DNA of 64,000 nucleotides from Valencia hispanica (Eukaryota; Chordata; Actinopteri; Cyprinodontiformes; Valenciidae): positions 23,053,501 through 23,117,500 of the forward strand of contig OY747705.1 in assembly GCA_963556495.2 (NCBI GenBank), given 5' to 3'. The position numbers and the translations under genes were made by a program. A model generated the notes under the pieces. That model was not told the DNA's origin and ran no database searches. It was given only the letters and a program-made list of their open reading frames with translations. Shown here piece by piece: positions 50,701 through 61,600 of the stretch. How positions within the stretch are numbered: the first letter of the stretch is position 1; each line of letters begins with the position of its first letter.

Positions 50701-50755
50701 TCAGCCACTGCTGCCTGCGCACACCATGACCTCCTTGCCTGTGTCTCATGCCTGA
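44789..50755 (+). CDS. LHX8: LIM/homeobox protein Lhx8, complete, 9 coding exons
   Basis: LHX8 is a nuclear LIM-homeodomain transcription factor needed for basal forebrain cholinergic neurons, tooth and palate, and oocytes. Coding exons: 44789-44869, 45530-45607, 45816-45941, 46063-46184, 46564-46784, 46954-47057, 48195-48290, 48730-48919, 50679-50755 (364 residues; human is about 356). LIM1 starts [20 protein letters not shown], and LIM2 starts after [20 protein letters not shown]. The homeodomain runs from KRARTSF to [13 protein letters not shown], with the cysteine after QN that typifies the LHX6/LHX8 pair. The tail ends LPVSHA, close to the mammalian LPISHT. The first 53 residues are less conserved: exon 2 ([16 protein letters not shown]) could also supply an internal start at VMCEDC. 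Exon 1 follows a GC-rich leader, and the start chosen is the first in-frame ATG that splices correctly. Confidence 0.95.
45272..45286. repeat. 15-base C homopolymer in LHX8 intron 1
   Basis: Uninterrupted C run. G runs also occur in the intron after exon 3 (near 45960-45973) and after exon 5 (near 46831-46840). Confidence 0.85.
47557..47581. repeat. (TA)n microsatellite
   Basis: About 12 TA units in LHX8 intron 6. The rest of that intron (47058-48194) shows no named feature. Confidence 0.9.
49441..50470 (-). mobile_element. Tc1-like transposon in LHX8 last intron
   Basis: The + strand shows the antisense of a fish Tc1 transposase: ACAATACTCCATAGATTCTC, GCTTGGATTCTGTGCCTCTC (49929-) and GCTTGGATACAGCACTCTG (50213-). 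A second copy of the family, in the opposite orientation, lies at 61571-62470. Many stops; inactive. Confidence 0.75.
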
Positions 50756-51163
50756 GCTTCTCTCTCTAAAACATAGCTTCAGACCTCACCAGCGTTTCTT
50801 CTTCATAACCAGCTGCAGTATTTCAATGCCCTTGGTAAATCTGGTTTGATGTTCATCACACCATGTCATTTCTTAAACTTCCAAGAAATCCATCTTTACA
50901 TGTTAACAAAAAAAAAAACAGTTGGAAGACCATGACTTACAGTCCTATGTGTACTGTATAATGTGGAAATGCAAAGTTTTCAGTGTACCTCACAGAGCTG
51001 TGACACATGGCGGTATATTTGTTTATGTGGTTGGTGACAATGTTTGACTGTGTTACTCCATGTGAAAGCCAACAGGCTCTAAACTTTATATGAAGGTGAA
51101 CCTGAATTTGTTTTGTATAAATGTTGCAATTTAATTTATTGTATGTGAAGTTTCTGTTTTAAG

Positions 51164-51169
51164 AATAAA
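51164..51169 (+). terminator. LHX8 polyadenylation signal
   Basis: AATAAA 409 bases after the LHX8 stop, preceded by an AT-rich 3' UTR and followed by TTTCTC-type sequence. Motif and position only. Confidence 0.5.
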
Positions 51170-53149
51170 GAACTAATTTCTCAAACCTCAAGGAAATGAT
51201 TGAAAACCTACAAACTGTGTTTACATCTCTGTGAGCATACTTTGAATTTAGAAGAAAAAGGACTGCACAGCAGAATATTTGACCGTTTCACAAAGCATAT
51301 ACATGTGTGAATGCTGAAGGAACATTTTCACATGCAACTTTAGAAATAAACACATTACAGACATGAACACTCTCCACATAAGATAGTTTGGAGCTCTGCA
51401 TCTTCACGGAGTCCCATTTTACTAGCAGGGAGGATTAACTTGTGTCTACTTGTTGACTGTGGTTGACCAAAAGAATCTTATTTTCAAACATGGGAGGGAG
51501 TGGAGGGCATATAAAAGCAAAGTTTTACAACACTTATCAGATCTAAAGTATTCCTCCCTGGTGGGAGTGAGACGAAGCCTCAGCTACATGCACAGCAAAG
51601 AGAAAAATATGATTCTACTGAGAGTGTAGCCGCTATTCAGCGCAACACAGAAATGACAACATGCCACATGTGCGCCGTGCCCTGCTGAAACACTACATGC
51701 TTCGTTTGTCCTGTTCCTCATCCACAAGCACTGTTGTTTTGCTTTTAGTGATTGACTTCATGTCCTGGCATGTTCAGCTCAAACGGGTGCCGTGGGTGTG
51801 TAAAGTCTGGCAGCGCTGTCAATCTGAGGTACCATGAGGGCAGGATCTCAGGGTTGACAGACACTTGAAGAAAAGGCTCACAAACAGGAGTCAAGTTTAA
51901 ATATTTAGAGATGGAGATCTTTTTTTTTAAAGTTGCACAAGTCGCCTTAGGATTAAAAAAAAAGAAGAAATAAACCATTTTGAGACTCAAAGAACAGCTC
52001 GTTTATTTAATGTTTCCAAAAATAACTGAATAGAAATAAAACTTTACATCTCATTCTCTTTTGTAGAAATAGTCTTGAAGAGTAAAGTACTGGGTTTTAC
52101 AGATAAACAAATGAACCTCCAGAACTGCATGTAGCACACAGCTAGGAGGAAGCTGCTTCAAACTGGGTTCACAACTCCCACAAGATTAAGTCAGCAGCTC
52201 CTTTTAGTAAGTAGTGAAAGAAGATTATCAGACATTTACAATAAATTGTGAGAGATTCACAGTTTTAGATTTATTTTACTGTAGCAGCAATAAAAACAAT
52301 TTTGTGTTGTCCAGCAAGAGCCAAACACCATTTGGCTGATTTTGAAACTCAAGTTGCATCAGAGTTCAGTGGGGATGTCAGTTTACCTGAGAAAATACAT
52401 TTCTCTTCCTAAAAAATTAACCTTTGCCAAACTTTAAACTTTTCTAACATCTTCTATGTCCCAAAATAGCGAAATAAATCTTCATTCACTGTATTTTCCT
52501 CTAGTTCACACATTTACAAACCTATACATCAGCACCAGAAAGAAAGAAATAAAACAGAACAAGACGGCAAACAGTTGGTGTGCTTCTGAGGACAAATCTG
52601 CAACACTTAAAAAAACAAAACAATCAAGCACTTCGTATTTAAAAGTTTAAAAAGTAGCTGATTTTTAAATAAATCATAATAACAATCAACTAAAATGTAA
52701 ACAATTCCAGTTATAAAAAGGACACCTCACACATTCTTTGGTGAATACTATGAAATACTTCTTAAGCCTATTAAGCAATACATTCGGCAGTGCATTTATC
52801 ATTTACAAGTAGTACAAACAGTATGTCATGTAAAAATAACTGGCTCCCTCACATGGCAGAAACTGGCAATTACAAGAGTTTAAAGTGTAACAAAAGCTGA
52901 GGTTACCGCAGTCCCAATAAAGAAATGTGTTGTTCCATGAGGAACTCTCTGTCTAACTTGCCTGAAAATGTTAATAATAAGGTTAATAATAATAATTTAA
53001 TAGCAGATGGTTAAGGGCAGCTATTTATTTAAAGGGTTTACATTTGGTGTAACTTCAAAAGAGTTTAAATAAAATTATTTCTTTACAGAAGCCCAACCCA
53101 GGTGCATTAATATTTGGCAGTTTACCACCTCATCTGCTTGTACCATACT
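51170..53149. other. spacer between convergent LHX8 and SLC44A5, with SLC44A5 3' UTR
   Basis: No coding exon or repeat family recognised. Several TTTATT motifs (AATAAA on the - strand), for example 52002-52007, could end the longer SLC44A5 transcript, giving a 3' UTR of about 1.1 kb. Confidence 0.4.
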
Positions 53150-53274
53150 TTAATGGCGGCGATGTCTTCTCCAGAACTTGTATTTCTTTTTCTTATTCCC
53201 GAAGATCTGCATCAGGTTTGGGCTCATGTGGTAGGGCTTGCTTGTAGAGCCGTTGTTCACCTCCAGATCACACA
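53150..53274 (-). other. SLC44A5: SLC44A5 distal alternative terminal exon with polybasic end
   Basis: It reads [20 protein letters not shown] and then a polybasic end, [15 protein letters not shown], with TAA at 53150-53152. It is clearly homologous to the proximal exon (DLE, N-NGS-S-PY, SP-L) and has the same entry phase, an acceptor CCATAG, and an intact frame. This points to exon duplication with retained coding selection. Confidence 0.8.
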
Positions 53275-56200
53275 CTATGGAAAGACAATATCATAAACAT
53301 TCGTGACAATGTAACACTCTAAAATTAAAACCCCTACAAATGCACTGGGTGATACTTCATCCATTTATGTTTATTCAAAAACAAATGATCACATTTTCAT
53401 TTGATTCATTAAGTTTAAAAAAAAAAGTCCTGTACAAAAAGAACAGATTAACCACCAGACAGACGTGTGTATTATACTGAGCATTAAAACAGCACAACAT
53501 CTGAACCACCCAAAAATAATAATACTCAAAATGGCTTTGAAATCCTTTTATAAACTTTGTCCCAAAAACTCCTGGTGTTAAATCTAAAATCACAGAAGGA
53601 GGAACCTTTTTTATTCCTTTTTTTTTGACAACTAGGCACATAAACAAGCGTCTGCATTCAGATTTCCTGAAAACACTCAGGTTCTATTCAGAATTGAAGT
53701 AATAACCATAAAATTTATTCTAAAGTCTTAACCTCCCACAAAATCTGTGTTACAGTACAGTTACATACAAGGTTTTTTTTTAAATTAAATGAAATGACTG
53801 TGCAGCGAACTGAAAATAAAAGTTTAGCTGGGTGTAGTGTTCAAATCATTTGGGGATTTGTGTTATAAAAATATGGTAAACAACAGCAAAGTAAACATGC
53901 TGCAGGCAGGAAATAAAACACACGATTCCTTTACAGTGAGTGAATTAAACAGGTAATGATTTCACACCAAAAGACCAAAGTGCGATAAGAAAGTGCCCCA
54001 GAAGTCCGACACTGTTTAGGCTGATGCTTTACACCATAGTCCACCAGTGGCATCTGTACAATTTAAGGTCCCCATGTTTGTTTGGGTTTGGAAAAAAACA
54101 TTGTGTCTCAGCTTGTGCATCCATCCTGTGCATTTGTGTGTACCCTCAAAGTAAGGCAGAGGTCAGCAGAAAATACAGAGAAACATGAAGAAAAGCATAG
54201 CAGACAAAAAAAGTCAAGTAATCCGAACTGGCTCATAAGAGGAAGTGAAGCCAAGTGTTTTTCCAGTCCGCTATGCTTTGGGACCTGAATTGTTTTCATG
54301 TTCTTTCATGTTCACATCATCCCTGCATCCAGTTTAGATGTTTAGCCCTCGAGAACTTGCAGACCCTCCACACACAGAGAAGATATGGAGAAGTGAGTCA
54401 GAATCAAAAGTTAAGGAAAACTGTTGCACATTGCTCAGGAGGAAGCACTCGATTTGGCACGCTCCTCTCCTTTGCGGAGGATCTTGTGCAGGCCTGGAGA
54501 TATGTAGTAGGGCCTGGAAGAAGAACCATCATTCCTCTCCAGGTCTTCACCTGAGACCGTGTCCCAGCACAGGAGGAAATCAGCAGAGACAGGTGAGTGG
54601 TGCAAAGGAGACAGCCAGAAGGAGAAAGAAAGGTAAAGGCTTAGTGGAGAAAATAAGCAACGGTATATGAAAAAGTCAAACAGTGAATAACCAGGAATTC
54701 CTTTTAGTAATTTATAGCTAACTTTGTAGAAAGCCCCCCACGATCTACAGGTAAGTATTTGCTTGAAGTTATAAGTTCAGAAAAATACTGCATACTTACA
54801 AAAGCACAGGAACAGGGTGTCCACACACATGGCGTAGACATTAAAAAAGCCACTTGTGATCATGAACGACCCAATTATCACCGTCTGAAAAGATAAAGTT
54901 TTCAGTCTGAATATCACATTGTTTTTTACACAGCAAAATTACAACAACACAAACAACATAGGGAAGTCCCGGTCTGATCCCAAGAGTCAGAGTTCCTGAC
55001 TAAACTCACCTCTCTATACCTGTTGTTGCTATTTTAGGTCTGGACTTAAGTCAGCCATACTGCCACAAATTCTGCAGCTAATATTTTTAAGTCACAGAGA
55101 ATTTGTGTCGACAGCTCGCAAAACTGTTTTATAGGTTATGCACAAACTTGTGACAGTATACTATTAATAATATATAACATATTTCAACCGTAACAGTGAT
55201 TTTCAAACAGAGACTGTATTGGCTGCTCCGACTTCATGCGTGATGTTTTCTAATGTGTGAAGGAAAGCGAGAAAATTATTCAGGAGGTCAACATTTTCTG
55301 CAGTTTTTTTTTCTGCAAATGGTTAACTGGAGCCATGTTGAAATATGTTACAAGACAAATGAACAACAACTCACATAAAACAGAGACTAAACATGCTAGC
55401 ATTAACCTACCACTTCAACAAACTGCTCTGCATCAAAACATAAGCCCGAAGGAGGAAGATGAGTGTTTATTGAAAATTGTCTCTCTTTAATATGGCTGTT
55501 TCTGTCCGAAGGCGCAAATATTGGGAGGAGAACATTCAAATAAGTGGTCGTTCCATGCGCAGTGTGACTTATCAAACATGAAACTGTTTGCGCAGGCTGT
55601 TTTTGCGACTTTTTTTACCACCTCTGTAAGGCATGTCTTCACTTTGTGGCACCACGATTCAACATATGTTTATTACAGACAAACGAAAAATGTAAATAAC
55701 AAACAATCTAACCCAATTGTAATTAACACTCTAATGGCCATAAACCTGACAGCTATGTCAATTTTTTTCCTTTTTTTTCTAAAGACGCATCATAACTCAC
55801 TGCACGCTCAATGCATCTGGCCTGCCATCTCTTGTATACGGCGCCATGGAGCAGAGAGCGGCGCATGTACACTGTAAGCTTATTAATGACAAATGAAAAA
55901 TATCATTCATAGACATTCTAGCCTAATAATAATTAACTCTCTAACAGCCATAGACCTGATAGGTATGTCGTGTTAACCCCCCCCCACCTTTTTTTTTTGT
56001 TTTGCCAAAGACACATCATGAATCTACTGCTCCTATTCCTCCTCTCTCTGGCTGTGGCACAGTGCATGGGGCAGAAAGGCTGGCACACACAGCAGCGGAC
56101 CCAAAGTCCTCATTTACTGCTCTTTGCACCTGCTATGATTTGCGCACACGATCTTGGTAGACATAGGCCTACCCTTCGTGCATTCTTTTTTTTTTTTGCA

Positions 56201-57301
56201 GGGCATGCAAGTTTGCGCTCTTTATTTGGAATATTGATAAATCAGGCCCATAATGTGCTATTCTAGAAAAGATTAAAACGACATAGTATTCATGCATATG
56301 ATTTAGTCTGCTGTTAAAGTTAGGTATTGTCTCATTCTAGGCAAATAGCTTTAATCAGTAGGAGCTAGACTGTATTCATTGGCATTACAGTGACTGAAAT
56401 ATGAACTTCTTACCAGCAGGGGGACCCAGCTGAAGTTTAGTGGAGGTACCACTTCTTGAAAAAAAATTATTCTTTTTGAGAAGAAGAGAAATGCAAGGAT
56501 CCCTGAAAAAACAAAACAAAATAAACATGTCCAAGTATATGTCATCTTGTATTTCTAAGTTATAAAATCTTCAGAATATGTTTCAATGACACCAGTACAA
56601 TAATTCTAATTGATAAATACATCTAATACATTTATTTCAACAAATAATACATTAATATACTCTCTGTAGAAATACAACTGTTATTTTTTTATACCACAAG
56701 TCAAAGAAATCCTCAAGGTTGTTACAAGACCGTGAAGACTTTTAAACATTTAATGGAATTACAAATAAACTTCAAGGTATTTTATTGGGATTTTATTTGA
56801 AAGGTGAAAACAAATTACTAAATCATTTTGAGGTGAAAATGAAATTATTCATGGCTTTAATCTTTTCTTCTTGTTTTTTTTAACAATTAATAGTTTGAGA
56901 AGTACTGCGATGGACTAGAGACCTGTCCAGGTTGTACCCCGCCTCTCGCCCCGTGAGAGCTGGAGATAGGCACCCTCCTTGCCTCAATTTTAAGCACATG
57001 ATGAACTCAGGCAATCCTTGCCTGGATTGTCAGAGTAGGATGGCAACAATCTATTGGTATGCTTGCAGATGTACCATACTCTTTCCATTTTCAGATGATG
57101 GAATTGAAAAGCAGTGGTGCAGGTGAAAGTGTTGTTGTCCTGCAGCAAGAAGGCCATGGCCTTTCTATCTGGACTTTGTGTGTTGTCCCAATGCATACGT
57201 GCGTTCTTGTCTTAAGGAAAAAAACCTGCATGTTGTATTTATCTGTCTTTCTAAATGTTGCTTGGGAATTACTTTGGATCTACATGGTTGTCTGTCCTGT
57301 A

Positions 57302-57345
<44 letters not shown>

Positions 57346-58614
57346 ATTCAGTATGTCACATTGTCTGATTTTTAAAGAATTTATTTGTAATTTACTGCTG
57401 CACATAAGTATTTGAACACCTGAGAAAAATCTGTGTTAATATTTGTTACAGAAGCGTTTGTTTACAATTAAGGTTAAACGTTTTCTGTAGTTCTTGCCCA
57501 GGTTTGCACACACTGCAACAGGGATTTTGGTCCATTCCTCCATACAGATCTTCTCTAGACTGGGGCTGTCGCTGAGCAAAATTTAATTTCAGCTCGCTCC
57601 AAAGATTTTGTATTGGATTTAGGTCTGGAGACTGGCTAGGCCAATCCAGATCCTTGATATACTTCTTACGGAGCCACTCTTTGATTATTCTGGCTGTGTG
57701 CTTTGGGTCATTGTCATGTTGGAAGACCCATCTTCATTGATCTGACCGAGGGAAGGAGGTTGTTGCTCAAAATCTCACAATACATGGCCATATTCATCCT
57801 CTCCTTAATACAGTGCAGTTGTCCTGTCCCCTTTGCAGAAAAGGACCTCAAAGCATGATGTTTCCACCCTCGTGCTACACAGTAGGGATGGTGTTCTTGG
57901 GATGCAACTCATCTTTCTTTTTCCTCCAAACACAGCGAGTCAAGCTTAGACCAAAAAGTTCTATTTTGGTCTCATCTGACGGCATGACTTTCTCCCATGC
58001 CTTCTCTGGATCATCCAGATGATTATTTGCAAACTTCAGACAAGTCTGGACATGTGATGACTTGAGCAGGGGAATCTTCCGTGCAATGCATGATTTAAAC
58101 CATGATGGCGTAGTGTTCTACTGACAGTAACGTTTGAAACTGTGGTCCCAGCTCTCCATGTCATTGACCAGCTCCTCCGGTTTAGTTCTGGGCTGATTTC
58201 TCACCTTTCTTATCTGTGATACCCTAAGAGGTGAGATCTTGTATGGAGCCCCAGTCAGAGGGAGACTGACAGTCATCTTTATCCTCTTCCATTTCTAACA
58301 ATTGCTCCAACAGTTGATCTATTTTCACCAGGGTGCTTGGCATTGCCCTGTAGCTCTTTCCAGTCTTGTGGAGGTCTACACTTTTGTCTCTGGTGTCTTT
58401 TGACAGCTCTTTGGTCTTGCCCATGGTAGTAGTTGGAGTCTGACTGACTGTGGGGTGGACAGGTGTCTTTAACTAGCTCAGACAGGTGCTACTAATTTAG
58501 ATTAGTAAGTGGAGTAGAGGTGGACTTTTTAAAGGTAGAGTAACAGGTCTTTGAGAGCCAGAAATTTTGCTGATTGCCAGGTGTTCAAGTACTTATGTGC
58601 AGCAATAAAATACA

Positions 58615-58645
<31 letters not shown>

Positions 58646-61600
58646 CACAGTATTGTTGCTCTTTGATGAACTGGCAACTTATGTTATTGGGTTATATTAA
58701 ATATGATTTATGTTTGATTAAAATTGTCCAATTGAACTGAATTAAATCCCCCTTTAAAACTAGATCAAAAATTGTTTTTACAAATATTGTATTTATAACT
58801 GCGTCGACTTGGATGATGGTCTCAGTGGCTGAACATCCCCCGTGTCATGTTATCAAGTTTTTACTTTCTTCAACATAGAAAGTACTCCTATATCAGATCT
58901 TCTGTTCTTTCTGTGTCTCTGCTCTGTCTTCTCAAACCCCCAGAAGGCCGTGGCAGATGACCACTTGTACTGAGCCAGGTTTTGCTGGAGGTTTCTTCCT
59001 GTTAAAGGGGAGTTTTTCCTCTCCACAGTCGCTACATGCTTGATTGCTAAGGTTGGAAGTCTGCATCAACGCGACGCAACCTCAAGTCAATGACTCAATG
59101 CAATCTGCTGGGATTTCTTAAATAGGAAACTAACTAAAACTTTAAACTAATTGGAATGTTTGTATGATTGTATTGAAGTGACTTTTCTTGTAAAGTGCCT
59201 TGAGATGACATCTGTTGTGAATCAGCGCTACATAAATAAACTGAATTGAAAAATTGAATTGAAGACGACAAAAGACAGAATAAGAATTTGATGCAGATTT
59301 TGAGATGATACTTTTTACAGATGCCAAGTGAAGGTAAAACTTACCGACTCCTCCTGAAATTACCAGTTTTCCCAAGAACAGCAGAAAGGAGATGACGTTG
59401 TCCAAAACAACCACTCTTTACAAGAAAAGTAAAAACAAAGATATCAAAGCGGTGGAGAGGACTTTTCAAAACAGATTTGGTGCTCTAATATTTAAGGATG
59501 ATAATGGTTTGCATTTATATAGTGCTTTTCGAGATTCTCTAAGTACCGTTACATGTACAATGAGGGCTAAAATAATTACAAAGGATCTGCACTCTCATAT
59601 ATATTTAGTATGTGTCATTACAGTGATCATTAAATCAATGTAGTTTCCAATCTGATGTTTCTTTAGGTTTAGTTTACAAAAAACCCCACAAATAGTCCAA
59701 TGGAAGAGTTAATTTTATTTGTTGACTATTTGAAGGTCTCTGCTGCAAATTATGTCCTGCTGAGACTTTTAAAGAGGTGGAGCTAACAGAACAGGGCGGA
59801 GCTCAGTGGTAGAGTTGTCAGTCTGCAACCCAGAAATTGTGGGTTCGATTCCAGCTTCCACTTGCTACGTTGTGTCCTTGGGTAAGACACTTCACCTACC
59901 TTGCCTACTGGTGTTGGCCAGAGGGGGCGATGGCGCGTTATGGCAGCCTCGCTTCTGTCAGTCTGCCCCAGGGCAGCTGTGGCTATAATCATAGCTTGCT
60001 TTTATCAGTGTGTGAATGTGAGAGTGAATGAATAATGGAGATGTAAAGCGCTTTGAGAGTCTTGAAAAGAGCTATATAAATGCAAGCCATTATTATTAGA
60101 AAGCAAACTCAGGTACGCACCGAACAATATTCCTCATTAAGAGATCAAAAGCCTCCCTGGAAGATCTGCAGAAGTTCTGCCCATATATTGCTATCTGTTG
60201 GTTTAAAGAAAGTATGCGGTTATTAGGCAAAAGGGTTAGAGCTTGGCCAACAGGTATAACCTTATCAGAAAAATTAATTAACACTGCTCCTGGCAATAAC
60301 CTACCATAATGTATGCATTTGTGTTAAGAAACTTGATGAAATTTTCCAGGCACCAGAAGCAGCAACTGAGGCAGTGAAGCAGGAACCGAGTCAAAGCATT
60401 TTGAGAACCTGTGAAACCAACATCAACACTTCATTTAAAATAATTGTTTATTTTAATCAGAGTAAGAATATCACTTGTTAAAGAGTCCAAACTTGCCTTT
60501 CAATTTGTGATTGAGGTTCTCAAGAACAATTCGGATCATCTGCACCATAGCCAGGATTAGAGAACCAAAGGCTAAAGAACCTGTGTGGTAGCTGTGGTGA
60601 AAGAAAAAGATCAGATTATTCAGCTGTGAATATTTTTGACACAGCAATAGAAATAATCAAAACCAGGCAGGTTCTTTGATGATTCACCTCACTCAATGTT
60701 TTGTCTTTGTTACTGACAACATCAGACAAGTATTTTGCAAACAGTAATCCTAAACCAACAAACATTTTCAATTTTTTAAATTTTCTTTTACATTTACAAC
60801 TTGTTCCCCAAAAACACAAATATATATTTATTTAAGCTGTTAATAGCATGCTTTTAAAGCATGTCTGAAACCCACCGTATCGCTCTGCTGAATGAAGAGT
60901 AAACTGGGCAGGAAGGGATGTCTTTCGGCTTCCTCTTAGCCCAGTAGTAGGAGGCGAATGCCCCTGCCAAGGTGCACTTCCCCAAGGCCAGGACAAAGTT
61001 GACCAGCCAGAGGAACACAAACAGGTTACAAAGATGGAGGACCAGGATGTAGTGGTGGTACACGGTCTCTCCACCATAGAAAGCGAACATGCACTGTGCT
61101 CCGGGGCAAGCTTTGGTTATATTGGTCTGATTGAAGGTCTGAAATCCAGAAACAGATGAGAATTTGATATTTAGTCAAATACTTGTAAAATGATATCTGA
61201 ACAGTGTCACTGTGCATCTGAGGTCATCATGTGCTTAATAAACACTGTCTGACCATGTTGTATGTAAATTCTTTTTTAGAAAGAAATATTTTTTGCAAGG
61301 TAAAAAAACAACATATTGAAACAAATTGAGACAAAATTCTATTCTCACACTAGTAATGTGATGTGTGTGAGCGTGTGGCTCTAACCTTTGGACTGCATGT
61401 GAGGTTTGCATACATGCACTGATCGTCAGCCGATGTCACCTTGTAGATTGCCTTACCTGAAGAGGCCAAGAAGCTGAGGGGACACCAGTTAAGGCAGCAA
61501 ACCCAATAACCCCTGACTAAATACAAATATCAGTTACTTACTAACTACTGTACATAAAGTAAAAATAATAGGAGCATCTCAATAACTATTTTTGAAAAGC

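Noticed and set aside
55678..55969. CRISPR-like spaced repeat
   Set aside because: Only two diverged units with a 210-bp period in a vertebrate intron; it is a tandem duplication.
59799..59860. Possible functional tRNA gene
   Set aside because: The A and B boxes are good, but the acceptor and anticodon stems do not pair well and the sequence continues into a SINE body and tail.
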